From: Candidatus Thalassolituus haligoni | GTDB lineage: Bacteria > Pseudomonadota > Gammaproteobacteria > Pseudomonadales > Oceanobacteraceae | Assembly (NCBI RefSeq): GCF_041222825.1 | Contig: NZ_CP139482.1 | Location: 1,643,001 to 1,707,000, forward strand | Reading direction: 5' to 3' | Length of the DNA: 64,000 nt | Translations under genes and position numbers: made by a program | Notes under the pieces: model-generated | Seen by the model: the letters and a program-made list of their open reading frames with translations, nothing else | Database searches by the model: none | Told to the model about the DNA's origin: nothing | In this document: piece by piece, positions 16,859 to 26,252 of the stretch | How the letters are laid out: each line of letters begins with the position of its first letter | Position numbering within the stretch: position 1 is the first letter of the stretch

Positions 16859-18067
16859 TCAAGGTGCCGGTTTCAGGCGGATAATCTTGCCATCGGCATC
16901 ATCGGTTACCAGATACAGCAGGCCATCCGGTCCTTGTACTACGTCGCGTATACGCTGATCCAGGTCGGGAATGTTGATCCGTTCTTCGGCGACCACCTTG
17001 TTACCTTCCAGCTCCAGCCTGACCAGTTGGTGGAATTTTAAGGAGCCGACAAACAGGTCGCCTTGCCATTCAGGAAAGGCCGATCCGGTATAAAAGGCCA
17101 TGCCGGATGGCGCGATCGAAGGCACCCAGTAATACAATGGCTGATCCATGCCGTCCTTGTGTGTTCCCTCGCCAATGCTGCCACCAATGTATTCCTCACC
17201 ATAGGTGATTACTGGCCAGCCATAGTTGTGTCCGGGTTTGATCAGGTTGATTTCATCGCCGCCTTTGGGGCCGTGTTCGTGTATCCAGAGTTCACCGGTG
17301 GCCGGGTTGATGGCGGCGCCCTGAGGATTGCGGTGGCCATAACTCCAGATTTCCGGCATTGCCCCTCGTTGGCCAACAAAGGGGTTGTCATGGGGTACGG
17401 TACCGTCGGCTTTCAGTCGTATGACCTTGCCGAGGTGGTTCTCCAGGTTTTGGGCATCGTTGCGCGGAAAAAAGCGCTCGCCGAGCGTGATATAGAGGTA
17501 ACCCTGTTGGTCAAATACCAGACGTGAGCCAAAGTGGGCGCGTGACAGATACTTCGGGGCTTGCCGGAACAGTAATTGTTGCCGCGTCAGTCGGTAGCTG
17601 CGGTTGCCATTGTCGATGAGTTTGGCGCGCATCACGGCGGTCGAATTGGTCAGCAGGTCGCCCGCTTCGGCGTAGCTGAAATAGACCCAGTCATCATGCC
17701 AGGCGACATCCAGCAACCCCCCCTGACCTCCGGTCCAGATGTCGGGTAAACCGGTAATGGGCGGGCTGAGCAAAAACGGTGAGTCGTCGTTCAGGTAGGC
17801 GTGGCTGGCGATACGCAGGCGACCGGGACGTTCGGTAATCAGCAGTTTGTCGTTGTTAATAAAGGCGACGGCCCAGGGGTTTTCCAACCCGGAAATAACC
17901 ACTTCAGGAATGAAGTTACCCTGTTGGGAATGTACGGCTGTGAGTGAAGACAGAGGATGTAAAACCGGTTTTCCTGCCGGGCTGGCCATGGCTATGGCGC
18001 TGCTGGAAAGACTGCAAGTCAGCCAGCACAGCAGGGTCGCGGCCATCAATGAATGAGCAACAGACAT
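16859..18067 (-). CDS. PQQ-dependent aldose sugar dehydrogenase (YliI/Asd type), periplasmic
   Basis: 402 residues. A signal peptide of about 28 residues is followed by a six-bladed beta-propeller of the glucose/sorbosone dehydrogenase family. Family stretches include GLENPWAVAFINNDKLLITERPG, GGQGGLLDVAWH, SYGHRNPQGAA, ELWIHEHGPKGGDEINL and WVPSIAPSGMAFY. Soluble aldose sugar dehydrogenases use PQQ and calcium, and the PQQ biosynthesis genes lie in this window at 38334-41941, so the cell can make the cofactor. Likely oxidises sugars in the periplasm; the natural substrate is unknown. Not obviously in an operon. Confidence 0.88.
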   Translation of the reverse strand: MSVAHSLMAATLLCWLTCSLSSSAIAMASPAGKPVLHPLSSLTAVHSQQGNFIPEVVISGLENPWAVAFINNDKLLITERPGRLRIASHAYLNDDSPFLLSPPITGLPDIWTGGQGGLLDVAWHDDWVYFSYAEAGDLLTNSTAVMRAKLIDNGNRSYRLTRQQLLFRQAPKYLSRAHFGSRLVFDQQGYLYITLGERFFPRNDAQNLENHLGKVIRLKADGTVPHDNPFVGQRGAMPEIWSYGHRNPQGAAINPATGELWIHEHGPKGGDEINLIKPGHNYGWPVITYGEEYIGGSIGEGTHKDGMDQPLYYWVPSIAPSGMAFYTGSAFPEWQGDLFVGSLKFHQLVRLELEGNKVVAEERINIPDLDQRIRDVVQGPDGLLYLVTDDADGKIIRLKPAP

Positions 18068-18250
18068 GCCATACCCTCCCTGTCATTGTGCCGTGCGTTG
18101 ACGAATAAGCCTGGCTAATGGGGATAACAGGCACGGGACAGCGCCGTGGCCGATTATATTTCAGGCAGGTCAAACAGTAGCTGATTCTTGTGTTCCGAGT
18201 AAATCGATTCTGCTGCGGATCCGCAAGCAGGGGATGAACGGTTATTGGCT

Positions 18251-18279
18251 GGCATTCCCTGAACTGACCAGGGAATGCC
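18251..18279. terminator. Perfect 11-bp hairpin downstream of the DUF349 gene
   Basis: GGCATTCCCTG pairs with CAGGGAATGCC across a 7-nt loop. It lies 33 bp past the stop of the minus-strand DUF349 gene, the expected place for its terminator. The only T-rich tail (ATTTTCC) is on the plus-strand side, so the minus-strand assignment is uncertain. Confidence 0.5.
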
Positions 18280-18311
18280 ATTTTCCAGCGCTTATTCGAA
18301 GTGGAAAACCC

Positions 18312-21026
18312 CTAATCCAGACTCGCTTTTAATGCCTGAATAAACCGTTGTTGCTGGGATGCGCTGGCAGGCGTTTCGAGCCATTCAAGTACCAGTGTGC
18401 GACGTTCATCGGTGTGTCCGATACTCTGCCCCATCGCTTGTGCCAGGCGTTGCACTTGCAGCTGCATGCGCCGACCCTGATCGTCAGCCGGAGATTCCAG
18501 CCCGCCAATGACTTCCATCCGAATACACAGGTCGCGGGCGGCCTCGGTGTCGACAGAAACGGAAGTTTCCTGATCCATTTGCCAACGTTGTTCAAACGCG
18601 GCCAATGGGTAAGCAGCCGGCAGCTGTTCGGCCTCGTGCCAGAGTGTTTCATTGTGATCGGCCAGCGCTTGTAATCGATCCAGCAAACCCTGCCAGCGTT
18701 GACGTTCAGCGGCCTGGCTCTGGGCAGTCTGGCGGTCGTCCAGTTGAGCGGAAACGTCCGTCAGTTGCTTGCGCAGCCGCTGATGGGCGGAGCGGGGCAG
18801 TTCGATGGCTGCAAACTGTTGTTCGTACTGACTGAGCTGTTCGAGTGCATCTGCAGCTGGCAATGCACTGGCGGGTAATTCCGTTGCCAGATTAACCAGC
18901 ACCTCTGCTTCTGTTACCCGGCCATTCAATTCGGCCTTGCGTTCGGTACGCTGTTCATCAAGGCGGGCAAAAACCGCATCACATTGGCTGCGGAACTGGC
19001 GCCAGTATTTCTGATCGGGTGCTCGTGGAGTAATACCGATCTCTTTCCACTGCTGCTGCAACTCTTTGACGCGATCCACGACATCGACCAGATCATCCGC
19101 TTCTGCCAGTGCTGCGGCGTCTTCAACCAGGGCGGATTTGGCCGCCAGGTTGCGGTCGTATTCGGCCTTGAGGTGACTGTAAACGGCGTCACAAATGTCA
19201 CGGAAGCGTTCCTGGGTATCCTTGTGGGCTGCCCGATCAACCGGCGAATAGCTACGAAAGACTTCCCGAGCGGTTTCCAGGGTTTTCTGCACCACTTTCC
19301 AGTCGGCGTTATCCCAGTCGAGATGGGCTTCGTAGTGACGTAATTCGTCGATCAGCTGATTACGTAATTCAACGTTGGTTTCCCGTTGCCGTGCAACGTC
19401 GGCAAACCAGGCCCGGCATGGTTCGAAAGCCTTGTCGCCAGCGGCCTGAAAACGATCCCATAATTCCTTGTCTGGTTGTGAGGAATTGAGTGTTTTCCAC
19501 TCATCCTGCAGTACCTGGATTTTGTCGGCCAGTACATCGGGGCTGATATCGGCGTCGACCAGGGCTTCCATCGACTCGCACAGGGCTTCTTTTTTCGGCG
19601 TGGTGACAAAACCTTGCCAGTCACGCATTTCATTCAGCCGCGCCGCCAGAGACTTGATGCGGTTCTGGAAGGCATGGGCAGCCTTGCTGTCAATCTGGCG
19701 CAGGCTCTGGTGAACCTGACCATAGAGCTTGCTGGCGTCTTTCAGGTGACCGTCGTCGATGTGCTGTTCAAGCGTGTCGAGCTGGCGTTGCAGTGCATCA
19801 GTACGGGCTGTTTGCTGGTTTTCCAGATTGGCCAGCTGGGCTTCTGCCAGCTGACGCTTGCCAGACAGGGCCGCCAGCCATTCCGGTTGTTCCAGATGGG
19901 CTGGCCATTTCAGCTGGGCTTGCCATTTTTTGCCGCCCTGGATCACCTGTTGCAAGCCGCGCATATCGGCAGGAAGATCTTTCTCCAGCCATTGTGCCAG
20001 CTCAGTCTGTTTGGCGTTGACTTGTTCCAGAGTGGCTTGCAAGGCGAGCGCTTGTTGCATGGTATTTTCGAACTGTCGCTGGGCGTCGGCGGCGGCTTTT
20101 TGCTCTGCCTGAGTTGCACGCCAGCGCTCATCAAGCGTCAGTAATTGCTGTTTCAGTTGTTCCGGATCGGCACTGGCCGGTGCTGCTGTCAGGGCATCGT
20201 CGAGCTCAGTAATCAGCTGTTGCTGTGCCGCCAGAGCTTCTGTACGGCGTTGTTGCTGTTCTGCCAGACGCTGTTCTTCAGCGTCGTGTTGTTCAAGAAT
20301 CAGGGCGGCCTTGACCAGTTCTGCTGCCAGTGCTTGGCGCTGGCTTGTGGTCAGGCTGTCGTCCAGCTCCTGTTGCTGGCGCTGCAATACCTGCAGGCGG
20401 CCGTTAAAATCGGGGCCATAGCCAACCCGATTCAGATAAGCGGCCTGATCCAACACATGAGTAATCTGTTGTTCTCGGGCTGCGATGGCTTCCTGATTCG
20501 CTTTGGCGGCAGCCAGTCGCTCCTTGCACAGTCGATAGACGGCCTTGTCTTTGGCCTGGGCAAATTCCAGCAATTGCTGTAACAGCGCCCGTTGGTCGAT
20601 ACCTTCGGCAGCGGCCAGACGCACTTTGGCGACCGGGTGGTCTCGGGCAATCGACAGACGTTCGTGCTGATCGGAAATTCGCGCAATGGCGTCGAGGCGC
20701 AGCTGCTGGTCTCGGGTCAATCCGGCGATACGCACCAGCGTGGCACTGTGAGTGATGCTGTTGATGTTTGCCGAGGCGGGCAACAGCAGGGTCAGCCAGT
20801 GTTCGCGGGCGGCATCACGAACATCCTGATGGTTGTGGCCCAACAGGCTTTCCAACAGGGCTTCATCACGAATACGTATCACCGCAGCCTTGCGAAGTTC
20901 GGCTTCAGGCTCCGTGTCGATAAAATTGGTGAGTTGTTCGGCGGCCATCTCGGCCAGTGCCTGGCGTCGAACATCCGGATTGGCGTGTTGCCATTTTGGT
21001 TTCAGAAACTTCTTGAATAAAGACAT
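18312..21026 (-). CDS. DUF349 domain-containing coiled-coil protein
   Basis: About 904 residues from ATG 21026 (MSLFKKFLKPKWQHANPDVRRQAL); the upstream extension to 21083 looks non-coding. The N-terminal 200 residues read like HEAT-type helices (RIRDEALLESLLGHNHQDVRDAA). Several DUF349 repeats lie at about residues 490-740, with recurring W-F-A-(G/x)-F-x-x-C-x-x-(V/W)-F patterns. Long Glu/Gln/Ala-rich stretches predict coiled coil. No signal peptide. The family is widespread in gammaproteobacteria without a firm biochemical role. Monocistronic, divergent from sbcB. Confidence 0.85.
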   Translation of the reverse strand: MSLFKKFLKPKWQHANPDVRRQALAEMAAEQLTNFIDTEPEAELRKAAVIRIRDEALLESLLGHNHQDVRDAAREHWLTLLLPASANINSITHSATLVRIAGLTRDQQLRLDAIARISDQHERLSIARDHPVAKVRLAAAEGIDQRALLQQLLEFAQAKDKAVYRLCKERLAAAKANQEAIAAREQQITHVLDQAAYLNRVGYGPDFNGRLQVLQRQQQELDDSLTTSQRQALAAELVKAALILEQHDAEEQRLAEQQQRRTEALAAQQQLITELDDALTAAPASADPEQLKQQLLTLDERWRATQAEQKAAADAQRQFENTMQQALALQATLEQVNAKQTELAQWLEKDLPADMRGLQQVIQGGKKWQAQLKWPAHLEQPEWLAALSGKRQLAEAQLANLENQQTARTDALQRQLDTLEQHIDDGHLKDASKLYGQVHQSLRQIDSKAAHAFQNRIKSLAARLNEMRDWQGFVTTPKKEALCESMEALVDADISPDVLADKIQVLQDEWKTLNSSQPDKELWDRFQAAGDKAFEPCRAWFADVARQRETNVELRNQLIDELRHYEAHLDWDNADWKVVQKTLETAREVFRSYSPVDRAAHKDTQERFRDICDAVYSHLKAEYDRNLAAKSALVEDAAALAEADDLVDVVDRVKELQQQWKEIGITPRAPDQKYWRQFRSQCDAVFARLDEQRTERKAELNGRVTEAEVLVNLATELPASALPAADALEQLSQYEQQFAAIELPRSAHQRLRKQLTDVSAQLDDRQTAQSQAAERQRWQGLLDRLQALADHNETLWHEAEQLPAAYPLAAFEQRWQMDQETSVSVDTEAARDLCIRMEVIGGLESPADDQGRRMQLQVQRLAQAMGQSIGHTDERRTLVLEWLETPASASQQQRFIQALKASLD

Positions 21027-21256
21027 CGAGCTGATCCGTCCAACCTGCACAAAGGAAAAAAGCGTGGCCATTGTACAGTGCACGGCATATTAGGGAAGTC
21101 CGTCACGGTTTGAATCGTACCGTCGGTTTGTCTCGGGCGTTATGACCGTACAGTAAGGGCGGCGTGCGTGGTGGGGGTTCAAGCTGTTACCATGCGCACC
21201 TATTTGACCGGATGCACAGAGTCCGGGTACAGCGTCGGCGTTAGCAGGAGAATCAT

Positions 21257-22699
21257 GTGAGCAGCATTGTCTGGTATGACTACGAAACCTTTGGAGCCAG
21301 CCCGGCGTGGGATCGTCCGGCACAGTTTGCTGCCATTCGTACCGACGAAGACCTGAATGAAATCGAGCCACCGATCGAGCTGTTTTGCAAACAAAGCGAT
21401 GACTACCTGCCACACCCGCAAGCGGTGCTGATTACCGGCATAACACCGCAGGACTGTCAGCAACGGGGGTTGCCCGAGGTTGAGTTTATTCGCCAGATTA
21501 ATGAGGTGTTCTCGGTGCCGGGCAGCTGCAGCGCCGGTTACAACAGCATCCGCTTTGATGACGAATTCACCCGTTATGCCTTGTATCGCAATTTTTTTGA
21601 TCCTTACGCACGGGAGTGGCAGGGCGGCAATTCCCGCTGGGATTTGCTGGATGTGGTGCGTTGTGCCTATGCACTACGCCCGGACGGTATTGAGTGGCCA
21701 CAACACGAAGACGGCCGGGTCAGTTTCAAGCTGGAGCACCTCACCGCTGCCAATGGTCTTAATCATGGCAAAGCCCATGATGCGGTGTCTGATGTGCGGG
21801 CAACCATTGCCCTGGCGCGCTTGATTCGTGATAAACAACCAAGATTATACCGTTATCTATTTGAGCTGCGCCGCAAGCCAGCCGTCGCCGATCTGATCGA
21901 TGTGGCTCAGCGCAAGCCGCTGGTGCATATCTCCGGTATGTTTCCCGTTGAGCAGGGCTGCATGGCGATCGTTGTTCCCTTGTGCATGCACCCGAAAAAC
22001 AAAAACAGCGTGATTGTATTCGACCTGCACCAGGATCCGACGCCACTGTTTGAGCTGACAGCGGAAGAAATTCGCCAGCGGGTGTTTACCAAAACCGATG
22101 ACTTGCCAGAGGGAGTGGAGCGCTTGCCGTTAAAAGAGCTGCACCTCAACAAGTCACCGGTGCTGGCACCAGCCAAAACCCTGACGCCGGATCAGGCCGC
22201 ACGCTGGAACCTCAGTGGTGATACCTTGCGCAAGCATCTGGGCATGATCAAGCAGGGCGTGGATATCACCGCCAAGCTACAACAGGTGTTTGCCGAGCGT
22301 GAGTTTGCCGCGCACACTGATGTGGATACCCAGTTGTACGATGGCTTTTTCTCGCCCGCTGATCGTAATCTGATGAACGAACTGCATAACGCCTCGCCGT
22401 GGGATCTGCCTTCATTTCAGGGGCGCTTCAAGGATCGTCGCGGCGATGAGATGTTATTCCGCTACCGCGCCAGAAACTTCCCGGAAACGCTGGAAGGCGA
22501 TGATCGTCTGCGTTGGGAAAGCGTGCGTCGCGAACGCCTGTTTCATAACAACCCCGCTTGTCGGGCATTAAATTTCCAGCAATTTGCCCATGAATTGCAG
22601 CTGGCGGCAGAGCAGGTGATGGATGACTCACGCAAGCTGCACTGGATGCAAGACCTGCAACTTTACGCCGAATCGATTTATCCGCTGGATGAGGACTAA
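21257..22699 (+). CDS. sbcB: Exodeoxyribonuclease I
   Basis: 480 residues, the family's usual length. Degrades single-stranded DNA 3' to 5' in recombination and mismatch repair. The DnaQ-like exonuclease motifs are present: WYDYETFG at residue 5 (Asp/Glu metal ligands), YNSIRFDDEF, and HDAVSDVRATIALA with the last acidic ligand. The C-terminal half is the ExoI extension (FQGRFKDRRGDEMLFRYRARNFPETL). GTG start at 21257 is supported by AGGAG seven bases upstream. Stand-alone gene. Confidence 0.95.
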   Translation: MSSIVWYDYETFGASPAWDRPAQFAAIRTDEDLNEIEPPIELFCKQSDDYLPHPQAVLITGITPQDCQQRGLPEVEFIRQINEVFSVPGSCSAGYNSIRFDDEFTRYALYRNFFDPYAREWQGGNSRWDLLDVVRCAYALRPDGIEWPQHEDGRVSFKLEHLTAANGLNHGKAHDAVSDVRATIALARLIRDKQPRLYRYLFELRRKPAVADLIDVAQRKPLVHISGMFPVEQGCMAIVVPLCMHPKNKNSVIVFDLHQDPTPLFELTAEEIRQRVFTKTDDLPEGVERLPLKELHLNKSPVLAPAKTLTPDQAARWNLSGDTLRKHLGMIKQGVDITAKLQQVFAEREFAAHTDVDTQLYDGFFSPADRNLMNELHNASPWDLPSFQGRFKDRRGDEMLFRYRARNFPETLEGDDRLRWESVRRERLFHNNPACRALNFQQFAHELQLAAEQVMDDSRKLHWMQDLQLYAESIYPLDED

Positions 22700-22702
22700 C
22701 GG

Positions 22703-23689
22703 CTACAACGTCAGCACCATCCGCTCTGGCCCTGTCATTTGCCATGCTTCATGAACCTGCTCCAGCGGCATCGATTGAGTAGCAATCAACAACCCTGCCG
22801 GCTCTACCCACTGCAGAACTTTGGCGATGCTGTTTATCAAGCCATCGTACGAGACACTGCCCAGTCCGCTGCCCATCAGTTCAAGATTGTGTGCCCGTAA
22901 AACAGCGGCATTCAACGTCAGCGAAGTACCGGCCAGTGAGCCAATATTCACAAAGCGCAGCGGCTTTTGTCCATGACCGACGGCGATCAGCGACACCGCA
23001 TTCAGAATACATTCAGCCGGAACCCCCCATAAATAATCGAGCACAATATCCACTCGATACGCTGCGATCACATCCCGCAGGGCCGTGGTCAGTTCTTGAG
23101 GCGGTTGCTGCAGGCAAATAAAGGCGTCAGCACCCAATGCCCGTAATTCAGGCTCCTGTAGTGGATTGCGGGCGGTGGCAATCACTTTTGCAGCGCCCAT
23201 ATGTTTGGCAAGTTGAATCGCCAGTCGACCGGAGGCACCGGCTGCGCCATTAATCAGCACCACCTCACCCGGTTGAAAATGGGCACGACACTCCAGAGCG
23301 GCAACGGACGACATGCCCGGATTGGCAATTGCTGCAGCGGTGACATCATCCACTGCATCTGGCACTGGCACGCACCAGGTTTTTTTGACGGCGACCTGCT
23401 CCGCCATGGAACCGATAGGCCCACCAGGAAAAGCAAAAAATACCCGCTGACCATCGGCCAGCTTACCGACACCATCAACGCCTGGCACTATGGGCAAGCG
23501 GGATCCGCTGCTGTAATGCTTGCCGGCAGCTTTCAGCCTTGTCAATTGGCTGATTGCGGCGGCATGGACAAACACCAACTGCTCATTCTCTGCCACTACT
23601 GGCGCATCAATTACACCGTATACCGGCATTTGATTGAAGTTATTGACGATGGCTGCTTTCACAAAGTACTCCAGGATGATTGCTGACAT
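22703..23689 (-). CDS. Zinc-independent quinone oxidoreductase/MDR family alcohol dehydrogenase-like protein
   Basis: About 328 residues from ATG 23689 (MSAIILEYFVKAAIV); ATG 23698 is an equal alternative, and the longer frame to 23995 runs over the divergent regulator gene and is not credible. It has a GroES-like N-terminus (PIVPGVDGVGKLADGQRVFF) and a Rossmann domain with NGAAGASGRLAIQLAKHMGAAKVIATARN. No catalytic-zinc or structural-zinc cysteines are seen, which fits the NADPH quinone reductase branch. Divergent from the AraC-type regulator at 23753, a typical regulator-target arrangement. Confidence 0.85.
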   Translation of the reverse strand: MSAIILEYFVKAAIVNNFNQMPVYGVIDAPVVAENEQLVFVHAAAISQLTRLKAAGKHYSSGSRLPIVPGVDGVGKLADGQRVFFAFPGGPIGSMAEQVAVKKTWCVPVPDAVDDVTAAAIANPGMSSVAALECRAHFQPGEVVLINGAAGASGRLAIQLAKHMGAAKVIATARNPLQEPELRALGADAFICLQQPPQELTTALRDVIAAYRVDIVLDYLWGVPAECILNAVSLIAVGHGQKPLRFVNIGSLAGTSLTLNAAVLRAHNLELMGSGLGSVSYDGLINSIAKVLQWVEPAGLLIATQSMPLEQVHEAWQMTGPERMVLTL

Positions 23690-23752
23690 AAATAGCATCA
23701 CCCGGACTTTAGCCATAAACTGAATGTCGGACTCCAGACAATATGACACTTT

Positions 23753-24553
23753 ATGCAGAAAACCCGCCAAGACTGGGAGCGTGTTCCCCTGCTCACGCCC
23801 TCCAGTCGCCAGCCCATGCGCCCGATCAGCGTGCTGCATCGTCAGCTGGCGGCAAAGACAGTTGTACCCGCCCACAGCCATGGTTGGGGACAGCTGGTTT
23901 ACTCCGGCCAGGGTGTACTGGATGTGATTACACCGTCGGGCCGCTATTTGCTGCCACCAGACCGGGCCGTCTGGGTACCTCCGGATGAACCACATGAAAT
24001 CTCGACCCTGAATGGCGCTGAAATCGCCAGTATTTACATCACCGCAGCAGCCGGTGTGTCGTTGCCCACCGCATGTCAGGTGCTTGAGATCTCGCTGCTG
24101 CTCCGAGCCTTGATTCTGGAGGCATTACAACAGCCCATCCAATACGAATGGCACAGCCCCTGTGGGCGTTTATTCCGTACACTGCGCGACCAAATTGCCA
24201 TCGCCAAGCCTGCGCCGCTGTTCCTGCCTTTACCTGACGATCCACGGCTTCTCAAAATCTGTTACCAGCTGCAGCAACAGCCAGAAGACAGCCGCACGCT
24301 GGCCGAGTGGGGCGCTCAAGTCGGCGCATCGGAGCGAACATTGCAACGGCTGTTTCAGAAACAAACCCGGCTGACGTTCCAACAATGGCGTCAACAGCTG
24401 AGGTTACAGATTGCACTGCAACGCCTGATAGACAGTCGTGATTCCATAACGGCCATTGCCCTTGGCCTGGGTTATGATTCGGCTTCTACTTTTATTGCCA
24501 TGTTTCACCAACAGTTAGGCAAGACTCCTGGCGAATACCGTAAATGGAAATAG
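23753..24553 (+). CDS. AraC-family transcriptional regulator
   Basis: 266 residues: an N-terminal cupin-like sensor part (VPAHSHGWGQLVYSGQGVLDV...WVPPDEPHEI) and a C-terminal AraC double helix-turn-helix (LAEWGAQVGASERTLQRLFQKQTRLTFQQWRQQLRL, then ITAIALGLGYDSASTFIAMFHQQLGKTPGEYR). Divergent, with about 60 bp between its start and the oxidoreductase start, so it probably regulates that gene. Inducer unknown. The CPXCG gene follows 10 bp downstream and may share its transcript. Confidence 0.92.
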   Translation: MQKTRQDWERVPLLTPSSRQPMRPISVLHRQLAAKTVVPAHSHGWGQLVYSGQGVLDVITPSGRYLLPPDRAVWVPPDEPHEISTLNGAEIASIYITAAAGVSLPTACQVLEISLLLRALILEALQQPIQYEWHSPCGRLFRTLRDQIAIAKPAPLFLPLPDDPRLLKICYQLQQQPEDSRTLAEWGAQVGASERTLQRLFQKQTRLTFQQWRQQLRLQIALQRLIDSRDSITAIALGLGYDSASTFIAMFHQQLGKTPGEYRKWK

Positions 24554-24563
24554 AAGTCCCCTT

Positions 24564-24761
24564 ATGCACCTACTGCAAGAAAAACGAATTGGCTGCCCCT
24601 ATTGTGGCGAACTGATCGGAATATTGATTGATCTTTCAGCACCAGAGCAGGAATACGTAGAAGATTGCAGCGTCTGCTGCCAGCCCATGCGGCTGGTGGT
24701 GACGGTTCCAGCCGATGGTGAAGCCGACGTTCAGGTGCTGACGGCGGATGACAGCTTTTGA
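24564..24761 (+). CDS. CPXCG-motif cysteine-rich protein
   Basis: 65 residues with two cysteine pairs, CPYCG at about residue 11 and CSVC-C at about residue 36, forming a probable zinc ribbon. The CPXCG family is small, conserved in gammaproteobacteria and of unknown function. It starts 10 bp after the AraC-type regulator. Confidence 0.85.
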   Translation: MHLLQEKRIGCPYCGELIGILIDLSAPEQEYVEDCSVCCQPMRLVVTVPADGEADVQVLTADDSF

Positions 24762-24809
24762 AATAGTCTCTCTCGCAAAAGCCGTGCAGTATTAAATCAG
24801 ATGATTCCT

Positions 24810-26102
24810 TTACGATTCCGGCTGCCAGCGACGGAACAGGACGCTGGCATTTACGCCGCCAAAACCAAACCCATTCGACAAGGCATAGGTCATCGGCATT
24901 TTCCGGGCTTGCAGACCAACCAGATCCAGTCCGTCTGCTGTCGGATCGGGATGAATTAGGTTGAGTGTAGGCGGCACGATTTGATCGCGAAGCGCCAGCA
25001 CCGTAAAGATGGCTTCAATGCCCCCGGCGGCTCCTAACAGATGACCCGTGGCGGATTTGGTGGAGGTGATGGCAACGCCGGAGCCGTTGCCGAATACCGC
25101 ACGAAGTGCAGCCAGTTCGCCCTTGTCGCCGACTTGAGTTGAGGTCGCGTGGGCATTGATGTGATGCACATCGGCGGGGTTTACGTCAGCCTGTCGCAGC
25201 GCCTGTTCCATCGCCCGTCGCGCACCGCTACCGTCTTCAGGGCCTGCCGTCAGGTGATAGGCGTCGGCGCTGGTGCCATAGCCTGACAACTCTGCCAGTG
25301 GTTGCGCGCCACGGGCGAGGGCGTGCTCAAGTGATTCAATCACCAGCAGTCCTGCACCTTCGGCCATAACAAAACCGTTGCGGTTGCGTTCGAAAGGGCG
25401 TGAAGCCTCTTGAGGGGAGTCGGCAAAACCCGTGGCCAGCGCTCGTGCAGCAGCAAAACAGCCGAGGGTTACCCGATCAATCGCGGCTTCTGTACCCCCG
25501 CAGATGGCGATATCGGCCTCGCCACTCCGGATCAGTCTGGCAGCATCGCCGATGGCTTGCCCACCCGCCGCACAAGCGGTTACGGGGGCACCGAGTGGGC
25601 CTTTGAATCCATGCTGAATAGAGACATATCCGGCTGCCATATTGGCGAGAAAGGAGGTTGCCGTAAACGGTGATAATTTGCGTGGCCCCCGATTATCGGT
25701 GGTGCGAATGGCATCCGCAATTGCTCCAAACCCCCCAACCCCTGACGCGATGATGGTCGCCGTCCGTTGCTGGTCTGTTTCGGCGGTTGGATGCCAGTCT
25801 GCCTGTTCCAGCGCTTCGTGGGCCGCCATGAGTGCAAACTCGATGAAGCGATCCATCCGCTTGCGATCCCTGCTCGAAAGCAGTCGATCCGGGTCGTAGC
25901 CTGCGACGCTGTCTTGCTCGTAGGTCGGTACTTGTGCACCGACGGTAATACCGGTGCCGTCGGTAATCTCGCTGGGGAGGTTGCGGATACCAGACTGTCC
26001 CGACAAGAGTCGCTGCCAGACTGTTTCAACACCGCAGCCCAGCGGGCTGACAAGACCGGTTCCTGTTACGACGATTCGTTTTTGGCGATTGATATTCATC
26101 AT
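24810..26102 (-). CDS. fabF: Beta-ketoacyl-ACP synthase II
   Basis: About 430 residues from ATG 26102 (26099 equally possible). Catalyses condensation of malonyl-ACP with acyl-ACP in fatty-acid elongation. The Cys-His-His triad is visible: VTACAAGG (Cys about 177), HINAHATST (His about 318) and SATGHLLGAAGG (His about 354). The rest of the fatty-acid cluster (fabD, fabG, acpP) is absent, so this is likely a second, stand-alone KAS II copy. A perfect 11-bp inverted repeat at 26158-26193 lies just upstream and could be an operator. Confidence 0.92.
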   Translation of the reverse strand: MMNINRQKRIVVTGTGLVSPLGCGVETVWQRLLSGQSGIRNLPSEITDGTGITVGAQVPTYEQDSVAGYDPDRLLSSRDRKRMDRFIEFALMAAHEALEQADWHPTAETDQQRTATIIASGVGGFGAIADAIRTTDNRGPRKLSPFTATSFLANMAAGYVSIQHGFKGPLGAPVTACAAGGQAIGDAARLIRSGEADIAICGGTEAAIDRVTLGCFAAARALATGFADSPQEASRPFERNRNGFVMAEGAGLLVIESLEHALARGAQPLAELSGYGTSADAYHLTAGPEDGSGARRAMEQALRQADVNPADVHHINAHATSTQVGDKGELAALRAVFGNGSGVAITSTKSATGHLLGAAGGIEAIFTVLALRDQIVPPTLNLIHPDPTADGLDLVGLQARKMPMTYALSNGFGFGGVNASVLFRRWQPES

Positions 26103-26157
26103 TACATTTCTCTTTGTCACGGTCGGCATCCGCTGACGGGGGATGATATGCCGCAAT

Positions 26158-26193
26158 ATTTATAGGGCACATTTTCAGATACGCCCTATAAAT
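26158..26193. promoter_or_regulatory. Perfect inverted repeat upstream of fabF (candidate operator or hairpin)
   Basis: ATTTATAGGGC and GCCCTATAAAT are perfect reverse complements separated by 14 nt, about 56 bp before the fabF start. The ends are AT-rich and the inner part is GC-rich. It could be an operator for a dimeric repressor or a terminator for the RND genes upstream; no T-run follows on either strand. Confidence 0.45.
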
Positions 26194-26213
26194 AGATTGA
26201 TGAGCGCAGATGA

Positions 26214-26241
26214 CCAGTAAATGACAAGAAAGTTTTACTGG
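26214..26241. terminator. Weak hairpin after the RND pump gene
   Basis: CCAGTAAA pairs with TTTACTGG across 12 nt, placed 12 bp after the stop of the minus-strand pump gene. AT-rich stem, no clean T-run; a tentative transcript end. Confidence 0.3.
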
Positions 26242-26252
26242 CCGTTTACCTT

